Assembly: GCA_900548545.1 (NCBI GenBank)
Contig: URKX01000006.1
Location: 1-64,000 of the forward strand
Source: an uncultured Oscillospiraceae bacterium
Lineage (GTDB): Bacteria; Bacillota; Clostridia; Oscillospirales; Acutalibacteraceae
Length of the DNA stretch: 64,000 nucleotides
Direction: 5' to 3'
The notes beneath the pieces are model-generated. The model was not told the DNA's origin. It searched no databases and worked only from the letters and a program-made list of their open reading frames with translations. Both the position numbers and the translations under genes were made by a program. Shown here in pieces: positions 41,148 to 49,477 of the stretch (within the stretch, counting starts at the first letter, position 1; each line of letters begins with the position of its first letter).

Positions 41148-43385
41148 ATGCGTGTGATCCATTTGATCGGCGGCGGCGACACCGGCGGCGCCAAGACCCA
41201 TGTACTGAACTTGTTAAAAGAGCTGAACCAGTATATCGACGCCAAACTGTTCTGCTTCCGCAAGGGGGATTTTTCCGAGGACGCGGCGAAAATGGGCATC
41301 CCCATTGAAGTGATTGAATCGGGCAACCCCATTGTAGGGCTCCGGGAACTGAAACGCCGCCTGAAAGGGGAACAGGTGGACATTATCCATTGCCACGGCG
41401 CCCGGGGCAACTTGATGGGCAACCTGATCAAAAAGTATCTGGGCGCCCCGGTGGTTACCACAGTCCACAGCGACTACCGGCTGGACTACCTGGGCCGTCC
41501 TGTGGCCAGGCTCTCCTACGGCACCACCAACATGGTGGCCCTGCGGCGGGTAAATTTTTACATTGGCGTGTCCGACCCCATGACAGATATCCTTATTGAA
41601 CGGAATTTCCCCGCGGACAGGATCTACACCATCTACAACGGCATTGATTTTAAAACGCCTATCCGCACGGTACCTAAAGAGGAGTTTCTCAAAAGCGTGG
41701 GCATGGAATGGGAGCCCGATGATGTGATCGCCGGCATTGCCGTGCGGCTTTCCCCGGTAAAGGATGTTCCTACCCTGCTGCGGGCCATGAAGATCGCCAC
41801 TCAGCAAAACCCCCATTTAAAGCTGCTCATTGGCGGCGACGGTGAAGACCGCCAGAAGCTGGAGGACATGACCAAGGAGCTGGGGCTTTCCGGCAAGGTG
41901 TGCTTTGCAGGCTGGCTCAATGACGTGAATTCTTTCTACAACGCCATTGACATCAACCTGCTCACCTCCATTTCGGAAACCTTCCCCTACTCCCTGACAG
42001 AGGGCACCCGGATGCACCGGGCCACCATTGCCTCCCGTGTAGGCGGCGTACCGGTGCTCATTGACGATGGAGTAAACGGCCTGATCTTCCAGCCGGGCAA
42101 CGAGCGCCAGCTGGCAGAGCACCTGCTGACCCTGGCCGGGGACCCGGAACTGCGCCACACCTTTGGGGAGCGCATCTACGAAAAGGCTTCCCGGGAATTC
42201 TCCATCGACCGGATGGTGGAACATCAGCTGGAAATCTACGAAAGCATTTTAAAACGGGACACCCGGCAAAAAAGCCGCCAGGGCAAACGGGACGGCACCA
42301 TTATCTGCGGCGCTTACGGCCATGGCAACGCCGGCGACGACGCCATTTTGAAGTCCATCATCCAGTCGGTACAGCAGCTGGATGACACCATGCCCATCAC
42401 CGTTCTGGCCAAGAATACCCAGAGCATCAAAAAGCGGTACCGGGTCAATTCCATTTACACCTTCAACATTCCCAAGATGTTCTCTGCCATGAGGAAATCC
42501 CAGCTGTATATCAACGGCGGCGGGACACTGATCCAAAACGCCACCAGCTGGCGCAGCCTGTGGTACTATTTGTTCACCCTGCGGCTGGCCAAGACGCTGG
42601 GCAACAAGGTGGATATGTACGGCTGCGGCATCGGCCCTGTGACCGGCACCAAGAACATTCACCTGGTGAAACGGGTGTTGGAACGTTCCGTGGACACCAT
42701 CACTTTACGGGAACAGGACTCTATGAGGGAACTGGAAACCTTCGGCGTAAAACGACCGGAGATCTTACTCAGTTCCGACCCTGCATTGGTGCTGGCCCCC
42801 TCCTCCCCGGTGGACGTGGATGCCTATTGCAAGCGCAACGGTTTGGAAGAGGGCAAACGGTACATTTGCTTTATGCTGCGCACCTGGTACGGCTTCGACG
42901 ATAAAGCAGCCGCCTTTGCGGCCTGCGCAGACCAAGCTTATGAAAAATACGGGCTGATTCCTGTATTCCTGTCGCTGAACATCTTCCACGATTCCAAAGC
43001 GGCCCAGAAAGTGGCCCAGCAGATGAAGGCCCCCTACCACATTTTGGACGAATGGGCGGAGCCGGAGCTGCTGATCGGCCTGCTGGGGCGGATGGAAGTG
43101 GTGGTTTCCATGCGGCTCCACGGGTTGATCTTTTCCTCCCTCAGTGGGGTGCCTGTGGTGGGAGTCAGCTACGATCCCAAGATCGGCTCCTTCCTGAAAT
43201 ACCTGGATGCAGGCAGCTGCATTGCCCTGGAGGATGTGACGGAAAACAATCTGAACGAAGCGGTAGATCAGGCAGTGGCTGTTTTGCCTCAGAAAGAGCA
43301 ATTGCTGGAGAAGGCCCAGCGGCTGAAAGATGTGGAACGCCGGAACATCCAAGCGGTAGCACGGCTGCTGGAACAGACAAAATAA
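41148..43385 (+). CDS. csaB: Fusion of GT4 glycosyltransferase and CsaB-type pyruvyltransferase
   Basis: 746 residues. The first ~375 are a GT-B glycosyltransferase of family 4: IHLIGGGDTGGAKTHVLNLL at the start, DIIHCHGARGN, and the donor-site SISETFPYSLTEGT with the acidic ligand. The second part (~385-746) begins IICGAYGHGNAGDDAIL and has SQLYINGGGTLIQN and MRLHGLIFSSL, the CsaB polysaccharide pyruvyltransferase pattern, which adds pyruvate to secondary wall polymer so that SLH-domain proteins can attach. The ATG at 41148 lacks an ideal binding site (GGGAG is 12 bases away). A terminator follows. Confidence 0.88.
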   Translation: MRVIHLIGGGDTGGAKTHVLNLLKELNQYIDAKLFCFRKGDFSEDAAKMGIPIEVIESGNPIVGLRELKRRLKGEQVDIIHCHGARGNLMGNLIKKYLGAPVVTTVHSDYRLDYLGRPVARLSYGTTNMVALRRVNFYIGVSDPMTDILIERNFPADRIYTIYNGIDFKTPIRTVPKEEFLKSVGMEWEPDDVIAGIAVRLSPVKDVPTLLRAMKIATQQNPHLKLLIGGDGEDRQKLEDMTKELGLSGKVCFAGWLNDVNSFYNAIDINLLTSISETFPYSLTEGTRMHRATIASRVGGVPVLIDDGVNGLIFQPGNERQLAEHLLTLAGDPELRHTFGERIYEKASREFSIDRMVEHQLEIYESILKRDTRQKSRQGKRDGTIICGAYGHGNAGDDAILKSIIQSVQQLDDTMPITVLAKNTQSIKKRYRVNSIYTFNIPKMFSAMRKSQLYINGGGTLIQNATSWRSLWYYLFTLRLAKTLGNKVDMYGCGIGPVTGTKNIHLVKRVLERSVDTITLREQDSMRELETFGVKRPEILLSSDPALVLAPSSPVDVDAYCKRNGLEEGKRYICFMLRTWYGFDDKAAAFAACADQAYEKYGLIPVFLSLNIFHDSKAAQKVAQQMKAPYHILDEWAEPELLIGLLGRMEVVVSMRLHGLIFSSLSGVPVVGVSYDPKIGSFLKYLDAGSCIALEDVTENNLNEAVDQAVAVLPQKEQLLEKAQRLKDVERRNIQAVARLLEQTK

Positions 43386-43390
43386 TAAAA

Positions 43391-43419
43391 AAGGGCTGTT
43401 GCAACTTGCAACAGCCCTT
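43391..43419. terminator. Bidirectional terminator between CsaB fusion and methyltransferase
   Basis: AAGGGCTGTTGC and GCAACAGCCCTT form a 12-bp stem with a very small loop, just after the csaB stop and facing the convergent histidine operon end. Confidence 0.8.
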
Positions 43420-43511
43420 CCTTCTTGGCTTAGGAATGGGAAACCGATCCACATTTTATGGATCTCGCCCCAAAATTACTAAGCCCTGTGTGTTTTCTTC
43501 ACGGCGCGCCC

Positions 43512-44303
43512 CTAGCCCTTTGTTGGCAGAGCGCCCTTTTCTTTGCGATTTTTTGCCACGATCAGGAACCGGTGCTCCACGGTAGGCAAAAAGCCCCGGG
43601 ATTCCACCTGCGCTTGCAGCTGGAACAGGGCATCCTGACAGGCATCCACAGAAAAACCAGGAAACTCCCAAGGGGTGACGCTGGCCTGGAACACCAAAGC
43701 CCCCACATCTAGAAAGCGCCCCTCCAGGTAAGCCTGGTTGCTGTTCATCACTCGAAAGCCCGCCTCCCGGAACCGGGGCAGCTCCCTTTCCAGGTTGAAG
43801 CCCACATAATTGCCGGAAAAGCCAGGGCAAAGCCGCTGGATCAACGGGCGGTTGTTTTCGCCGCCCACCTGTTGGGTGACAAAAAAGCCGTCCCGCTTCA
43901 GAACCCGACGGACCTCTTGCAGGTCATAGCTTTCGTGGCGGCTGAGGACCAGGTCGAAGCTGTCGTCCGCAAAAGGCATGGGGCCACCCTGTTCACTGCC
44001 GTACTCCCGGACGGTAATGCCCAAAGGCGCCAGGCGCCGGCGGCACAGCTCCAAATTGGGCGCCCAGCCCTCGGTGACACTGGTAAGGCCAAAGGGATGG
44101 TGAAGCCCCAGGAGGAATTCCCCTCCGCCAGTGCCCATATCCAGCAGGCGCACCCCTGGACGGAGGAATTCCTTCACACGCTGGCAGTAGTCCCAGGGAA
44201 GGGCAGGCACCGTGTAGCGGCCCTCCAAGTGGGAAAAGTCCCAGCCTTCCATGCCCCGGCGCTCTTCTTCCCGCCACTGGCGGAGAAGCTCTTCCCGGTT
44301 CAT
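43512..44303 (-). CDS. SAM-dependent methyltransferase
   Basis: 263 residues of class I Rossmann methyltransferase. Motif I LLDMGTGGGEF is at 54-64, FDLVLSRHESYDL the post-motif region (~115-127), and VLKRDGFFVTQQVGG at ~134-148. It overlaps hisE by 4 bases (ATGA), so it is co-transcribed with the histidine operon, but there is no known reason for a methyltransferase in that pathway. The methyl acceptor is unknown. Confidence 0.85.
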   Translation of the reverse strand: MNREELLRQWREEERRGMEGWDFSHLEGRYTVPALPWDYCQRVKEFLRPGVRLLDMGTGGGEFLLGLHHPFGLTSVTEGWAPNLELCRRRLAPLGITVREYGSEQGGPMPFADDSFDLVLSRHESYDLQEVRRVLKRDGFFVTQQVGGENNRPLIQRLCPGFSGNYVGFNLERELPRFREAGFRVMNSNQAYLEGRFLDVGALVFQASVTPWEFPGFSVDACQDALFQLQAQVESRGFLPTVEHRFLIVAKNRKEKGALPTKG

Positions 44304-44623
44304 GTGTTCTTATCCACCTGGTGGAAGTTCTTCAAATTCCCCTGCTTCTGATGCCGGCGGGAAAGCTCTGCCTCCACCGCCTCATAGGGGATCCCCTCAT
44401 TGACCATGAGGACAGTCAAGTGGTACAGCAAGTCGGAAAGTTCCCCCACCGTATCCTCTTGCTTGCCGTTTTTCGCGGCGATGATCACCTCGCTGCACTC
44501 TTCGCCGCATTTCTTCAAGATCTTATCCAGCCCCTTCTCAAACAGGTAGCAGGTATAAGAACCCTCCGCCTTTTCCTGGCGCCGGCCCTCCACTGTTTGA
44601 TAGAGTTCCTGCAAAATGTCCAT
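44300..44623 (-). CDS. hisE: Phosphoribosyl-ATP pyrophosphatase
   Basis: 107 residues. SYTCYLFEKGLDKILKKCGEECSEVIIAAKNG (the EExxE metal helix) and ELSDLLYHLTVLMVNEG are diagnostic. It removes pyrophosphate from phosphoribosyl-ATP in histidine synthesis. In many Firmicutes HisE is fused to HisI; here it is free, because HisI is joined to HisA instead. Confidence 0.93.
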   Translation of the reverse strand: MDILQELYQTVEGRRQEKAEGSYTCYLFEKGLDKILKKCGEECSEVIIAAKNGKQEDTVGELSDLLYHLTVLMVNEGIPYEAVEAELSRRHQKQGNLKNFHQVDKNT

Positions 44624-44624
44624 A

Positions 44625-45713
44625 TTATTCCCCTTTCAACGGTTCTTCGCCCCGCAGCCGCTTAAAGAAACAGCTGTGGCTGCCTGTGTGGCAGGCAGGG
44701 CCCGTTTGTTTCACCCGCAAAAGCAGGGTATCGTCATCGCAATCGGCAAAAATGCTCACGACCTTTTGGATATGGCCGGAGGTTTCCCCCTTGTTCCAAA
44801 GCTTTTTCCGGCTGCGGCTGTAAAACCAGGTGGTTCCCGTTTCCAACGTCTTTCGGAAGGAATCCCGGTTCATATAGGCCAGCATCAGCACCTCATCAGT
44901 GTCATCGTCCTGGATAACGGCGGGGATCAATTCGGACTTGCGGAAATAGATGTCCAGTTCGTCGTCAGTCATCCTCCCAGCCGCTCTTTTTCCGGAAATC
45001 TTGCGGCAGGCCACAATGGCGGAGCGCAGATCCAGGGCGCCCGTGTACAGGGATTTCCCTGCAATGGCCCCGTACAAACCCAAATCGTACAGGCTGACGA
45101 TATCCAGCAGGCTGGCCACGCCGCCGCTGGCAATGATGTGGCAATGCACCGCTTGGTTCAACTTATCCAGCATGACCAAGTTAGGGCCGTTCATGGTGCC
45201 ATCCTGATGGATATCGGTACAGATCAAATACTGCACTCCCAGGGCTTCCATTTCTTTGGCAAACTCCACATAGTCCACCTGGCTTTGTTCCAGCCAGCCC
45301 TCCGCGGCCACTTTCCCGTCCAGCGCGTCGATGCCCACAGCGATGTGTTTACCATGGCGCCGCACCGCCTCCCGGACAAATTCCGGGTCCCGCAAAGCAG
45401 CCGAACCCAAGATCACCCGGCTGACTCCGCGTTCCAGGTAATTTTCCACGGTGGCCATGTCCCGGATGCCGCCCCCCACCTCCACATGGAGGCCGGTATT
45501 TTCCACCACGTCAAAGATCAGCTGGGCATTGGCAGGTTTCCCCACTTTGGCGCCGTCCAAGTCCACCACGTGGAGCCACCGGGCCCCCTGCTCCTGAAAG
45601 CGCCGGGCAGCGGACACCGGGTCCTGGGCCACCACTTCCGCAGTGTCATAGTCCCCTCGGAACAGGCGCACGCATTTTCCCTGATGCAGGTCAATCGCTG
45701 GCAGTAAAATCAT
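44625..45713 (-). CDS. hisA-hisI: HisA-HisI fusion: ProFAR isomerase / phosphoribosyl-AMP cyclohydrolase
   Basis: 362 residues. Residues 1-~238 are HisA: MILLPAIDLHQGKCVRL with Asp8, HVDLDGA-type VVDLDGAKVGKP, VGGGIRDM, CTDIHQDGTMNGPN with the catalytic Asp, and IASGGVAS. Residues ~250-362 are HisI: DTDEVLMLAYMN, YSRSRKKLWNKGETSGH, DCDDDTLLLRV and GPACHTGSHSCFF. The ATG at 45713 is chosen over a longer upstream frame because AGAGGGGAG precedes it and HisA begins there. No stop separates the two domains. Confidence 0.95.
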   Translation of the reverse strand: MILLPAIDLHQGKCVRLFRGDYDTAEVVAQDPVSAARRFQEQGARWLHVVDLDGAKVGKPANAQLIFDVVENTGLHVEVGGGIRDMATVENYLERGVSRVILGSAALRDPEFVREAVRRHGKHIAVGIDALDGKVAAEGWLEQSQVDYVEFAKEMEALGVQYLICTDIHQDGTMNGPNLVMLDKLNQAVHCHIIASGGVASLLDIVSLYDLGLYGAIAGKSLYTGALDLRSAIVACRKISGKRAAGRMTDDELDIYFRKSELIPAVIQDDDTDEVLMLAYMNRDSFRKTLETGTTWFYSRSRKKLWNKGETSGHIQKVVSIFADCDDDTLLLRVKQTGPACHTGSHSCFFKRLRGEEPLKGE

Positions 45714-45874
45714 ACAAAACTTCTCCCCTCTCCATCGCCACGGAACAACACAGAGCCTTTTGCCCGGCCTCCGCGGTATGCCCAAATAACTACTTACAGC
45801 TGCCGTGTCCCCAAAAAAGCCACGGCCCTGCAATCAGTATAGCACATTTTCCCCCCAGCCGTCTATACAGGCTT

Positions 45875-46459
45875 TTACAGCACCCCTTTGGAAGAGAGCA
45901 GCAGGGCGGGATCCTCCTCTTGGGAAACAGCGTCCCGCAACGCATGGGCCGCCGCTTTGAACATGGCTTCGATCATATGGTGGGAGTTTTTCCCGTACTC
46001 GCATTTCAAATGCAGAGTGACCCCGGCGTTAGCGGCAAAGGCTCGGAAAAACTCCTCGGTCATGCAGGTGTCAAAATCTCCCACCCGCTCTTGGGGGAAC
46101 TCCCCATCAAACACCAGATAAGGCCGGCCACTGATATCCGCCGCAGCAAAGGCCAGGGCTTCGTCCATGGGAATGAAAGCATGGCCAAAACGCTTGATCC
46201 CCCGCTTGGTGGGCAGCGCCTCCGCAAAGGCCTTCCCCAGGACGATGCCGGTGTCCTCCACGGTGTGATGGCAGTCCACCTCCCAATCGCCCACGGTGTT
46301 GACCTTGAGGCCAAAATTCCCATGGACGGCAAAGGCGGTAAGCATATGATCGAAAAAGCCCACGCCGGTGGACACGCTCCGCTCGCCGCCATCCAGGCAT
46401 AGCTCGATAGTGACTTCCGTTTCGTTGGTTTTACGGTGCAGTGAAGAATATCGCTCCAT
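45875..46459 (-). CDS. hisB: Imidazoleglycerol-phosphate dehydratase
   Basis: 194 residues of the monofunctional HisB type: NETEVTIELCLDGGE, VGFFDHMLTAFAVHGNF, DCHHTVEDTGIVLGKAF and LKCEYGKNSHHMIEAMFKAAAHALRDA carry the metal-binding His/Glu repeats. Removes water from imidazoleglycerol phosphate. Start at 46459 follows GGAGGGG. It lies 4 bases after hisC. Confidence 0.96.
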   Translation of the reverse strand: MERYSSLHRKTNETEVTIELCLDGGERSVSTGVGFFDHMLTAFAVHGNFGLKVNTVGDWEVDCHHTVEDTGIVLGKAFAEALPTKRGIKRFGHAFIPMDEALAFAAADISGRPYLVFDGEFPQERVGDFDTCMTEEFFRAFAANAGVTLHLKCEYGKNSHHMIEAMFKAAAHALRDAVSQEEDPALLLSSKGVL

Positions 46460-46463
46460 AGTA

Positions 46464-47537
46464 TCACTTCCCCTCCGCCGGCGTAGCGGCAAAATAGGCG
46501 GCCATTTCCTGCAAAACCGCGCGGTTTTCCTCCGGGGTGCCGCAGGTGATCCGCACCAGGCCCCAGGTATCCCGGATAGCGATGCCCTGCTGCCCCAGGT
46601 ACTGGAACAGCGCTTCCCCATCTTTTATGGAGAGGGTGGCAAAGTTGGTGGCGCTTTCCAACAGCTCAAACCGATTGGGGAACTCAGCCGCCAAGGCCTT
46701 TATCCCGGAGAGCAAGTCATCCCGGGAGGCCAGAAGGGTCTGCAAGGCCTCTTTCATGGCCTGGGGATGCTGGAGCACCAAGGCACCCATACGCTGGGAA
46801 AGGCTGTTGACGTTATAGGGGGACTTCACCGCCTTGACCGCATCCACCAACGCTTTCTGCCCCACGGCAAAGCCCAGCCGCAACCCGGCCATGCCAAAGG
46901 CTTTAGAACAGGTGCGCAGGATCAACAGGTTGTCGTACTGCTGGAATTCCGGCAGCAGGCTTTGGTCGGAAAAGTCCATGTAGGCTTCGTCCAACACCAC
47001 CAGGGTGTCCGGCAGGCCGCCAATCAACCGGCGGACCTCCTCCCGGGGGCAGACCAACGAGGTGGGGTTGCCTGGGTTGCTGAACACCAGCAGCTTGACA
47101 CCCTCCTGCTGGCAGACCTGGATAGCCTTGTCAACATCAATGGCATAGCCCTCCCCCTTGGGGATGGGGACGTGGCGGGCCTCCTGGAGATAGCCGTTGA
47201 AGGCGTACATGGAGAAATCCGGCTCCAAGGTGGCAAACGCCTCCCCTCGCTGGAGGAAACCGGTAAACAGCACGGTGATCAGCTCGTCGGAGCCGTTGCC
47301 CGCCACCACGTTGTCCACTGGGACGCCGTAATAGGCTGCAAAGGCGCTGCACAACTCCTGGGCGGCGGGATCGGGATACCGGTTAAAGGCCACCTGGGGC
47401 AGCTGCTGGGCCAGCTCCTCCAGGATGGGCGCCGGCAGGGGCAGGAAGGACTCGTTGGCGTCCAGGTGGATGCGGTAGCCCCCCTCCACCGGGTCGTAGG
47501 GACGCAAATCTTTGATTTTATCGTTTAATTGGTACAT
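46464..47537 (-). CDS. hisC: Histidinol-phosphate aminotransferase
   Basis: 357 residues of fold-type I PLP enzyme. VAGNGSDELI near residue 79 and the PLP-lysine loop LILRTCSKAFGMAGLRLGFA at ~209-228 are typical. Transfers an amino group from glutamate to imidazoleacetol phosphate. It lies 9 bases after hisD. Confidence 0.95.
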   Translation of the reverse strand: MYQLNDKIKDLRPYDPVEGGYRIHLDANESFLPLPAPILEELAQQLPQVAFNRYPDPAAQELCSAFAAYYGVPVDNVVAGNGSDELITVLFTGFLQRGEAFATLEPDFSMYAFNGYLQEARHVPIPKGEGYAIDVDKAIQVCQQEGVKLLVFSNPGNPTSLVCPREEVRRLIGGLPDTLVVLDEAYMDFSDQSLLPEFQQYDNLLILRTCSKAFGMAGLRLGFAVGQKALVDAVKAVKSPYNVNSLSQRMGALVLQHPQAMKEALQTLLASRDDLLSGIKALAAEFPNRFELLESATNFATLSIKDGEALFQYLGQQGIAIRDTWGLVRITCGTPEENRAVLQEMAAYFAATPAEGK

Positions 47538-47546
47538 GGGCGCCTC

Positions 47547-48836
47547 TCAGTCCTCCACCCGGACACGGATGGAATTGGCGTGGGCAGTGAGCTCCTCGGT
47601 TTCCGCCAAACGGATGATATCCGGGGCGGCCTTTTGCAGTTCCGCTTTGGGATAGTAGATAAAACTGGACTTCTTGATAAAGTCATCCACCGATAAGGGT
47701 GAGAAAAACCGGGCAGTGCCCCCTGTGGGCAGCACATGGTTGGCGCCGGCAAAGTAATCCCCCAAAGGCTCGGGGGAGTAATTTCCCAAAAACACAGAGC
47801 CGGCATTGTCCAGACGACCGATGTACTCAAAGGGATTCTGGACGCAGACTTCCAGGTGTTCCGGAGCCAGCTCGTTAGCAAAGTCCACAGCCTCGTCCAG
47901 GTTTTCACAGATGATGACGCCGCCAAACCGGTCCAAAGACTGCTGGATGATCTCCCGGCGGGACAGGGTTGCCATCTGACGGGTAAGCTCCTCCACAGTG
48001 CCCTCAGCCACCGGGCGGCTGTTGGTGATGAGGATGGCGGAGGCCATGGGGTCGTGCTCCGCCTGGCTCATCAGGTCGGCGGCCAGATACCGGGGATTGG
48101 CTGTTTCGTCAGCAACAATGAGGATCTCACTGGGACCGGCGATCATGTCGATGTCCACCACGCCGTACAGCTGCTTTTTAGCGGTGGCCACAAAGATGTT
48201 GCCAGGGCCCACGATCTTATCCACCTTGGGGACGCTTTCCGTCCCCAGGGCCAGGGCAGCCACGGCCTGGGCGCCGCCCATGAGGAACACCCGGTCCACA
48301 CCGGCGATATACGCTGCCGCCAGGATATTGGGGTCGGGTTTCCCGGTGCGGCCGGGCGGGGTGGCCATGACGATCTCCCCCACCTGGGCCACCTGGGCCG
48401 GGATGACGTTCATCAGCACGGAGGAAGGATAGCCCGCTGTGCCGCCGGGGACGTACACGCCCACCCGGTGTAGCCCCCGCACCCGCTGGCCGGTGATGAT
48501 CCCGTTCGGCATGGGGTCGATGCGGCTTTGCTGCTTCTGCCGCTGGTGGAACTCCCGGATATTGGCCGCGGCCTTTTTCAGGGAGCCAATAAAGGCGGGG
48601 TCGCACTGGGCCACCGCCTGCTCCAGGGCCTCCTTGGAAAGCTCCAGGGTTTCCGGGGTCCAGCCGTCAAACCGCTTGGAAAACTCCTTCACCGCCTGGT
48701 CACCCCCGGTGCGGACCGCTTCGATGATGTCCCGCACAGAAGCCTCGATCTCCGGAGAGGTCTGCCCCACCCGGCTCTTCAAATCCTCCACAAAGGACTG
48801 GCAGGTCTGCCGGTCCCCTTGCACCACTTTGATCAT
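47547..48836 (-). CDS. hisD: Histidinol dehydrogenase
   Basis: 429 residues of normal length. GVYVPGGTAGYPSSVLMNVIPAQVAQV and MSQAEHDPMASAILIT (His/Glu zinc ligands) are the family signatures, and AGPSEILIVAD holds the catalytic loop. It oxidises histidinol to histidine in two NAD-linked steps. Overlaps hisG by 4 bases (ATGA). Confidence 0.97.
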   Translation of the reverse strand: MIKVVQGDRQTCQSFVEDLKSRVGQTSPEIEASVRDIIEAVRTGGDQAVKEFSKRFDGWTPETLELSKEALEQAVAQCDPAFIGSLKKAAANIREFHQRQKQQSRIDPMPNGIITGQRVRGLHRVGVYVPGGTAGYPSSVLMNVIPAQVAQVGEIVMATPPGRTGKPDPNILAAAYIAGVDRVFLMGGAQAVAALALGTESVPKVDKIVGPGNIFVATAKKQLYGVVDIDMIAGPSEILIVADETANPRYLAADLMSQAEHDPMASAILITNSRPVAEGTVEELTRQMATLSRREIIQQSLDRFGGVIICENLDEAVDFANELAPEHLEVCVQNPFEYIGRLDNAGSVFLGNYSPEPLGDYFAGANHVLPTGGTARFFSPLSVDDFIKKSSFIYYPKAELQKAAPDIIRLAETEELTAHANSIRVRVED

Positions 48837-49477
48837 GTTCCTTCCCCTTTCCGGATCTCCCGCTCCAACCGGGCGGCTAAGTCCTCAATCTCCTGCTTGC
48901 GAAGTTTTAAACTGGCGGCGTTCACGATCAGCCGGGCCGACACTTGGTTGATCCGTTCCACCACTTCCAGGCCGTTCTCCCGCAGGGTGGCGCCGGTTTC
49001 CACAATATCCACAATGCCGTCGGAAAGCCCCAGCAGCGGGGCCAATTCCACCGAACCCTCGATTTTGATGATACGCACGTCCATCTGCTTGCTTTCAAAA
49101 AAGCGCCGGGCCACATTGGGGTACTTGGTGGCAATGGTCTTCACCCGGTAGCCCCCGTAAAAGCCAGAGCCCTTCGGAGCCGCCAAAGCAAACCCGCACT
49201 TGCCGAACCCCAAATCCAAGATCTCGAAAAAGTGGCTGCCGTGCTCCATGATGGTGTCCTTGCCCACCACGCCCATGTCACACACGCCGTGTTCCACATA
49301 GGTGATCACGTCAGCGGCCTTGGCCAGCACCGCTTCCAGGGAACCGTCCCCCACCGGGAGGATCAGCCGCCTGCCCTTTTCCCGCAGCTGGGTGCAGTCC
49401 ATGCCGCTGCGCTCCAGCAGCTCCATGGTGGATTTTTCCAACCGGCCCTTTGTCAAGGCAATCCGCAATGGCTTCAT
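48833..49477 (-). CDS. hisG: ATP phosphoribosyltransferase, short form
   Basis: 214 residues, lacking the C-terminal regulatory domain, so it is the HisG-short type that needs HisZ. LRIALTKGRLEKSTMELLERSG starts it and DGIVDIVETGATLRENGLEV is the PRPP-binding loop. The ATG at 49477 overlaps the hisZ stop by 4 bases; the longer frame upstream lies inside hisZ. It is the first committed enzyme of histidine synthesis. Confidence 0.96.
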   Translation of the reverse strand: MKPLRIALTKGRLEKSTMELLERSGMDCTQLREKGRRLILPVGDGSLEAVLAKAADVITYVEHGVCDMGVVGKDTIMEHGSHFFEILDLGFGKCGFALAAPKGSGFYGGYRVKTIATKYPNVARRFFESKQMDVRIIKIEGSVELAPLLGLSDGIVDIVETGATLRENGLEVVERINQVSARLIVNAASLKLRKQEIEDLAARLEREIRKGEGT

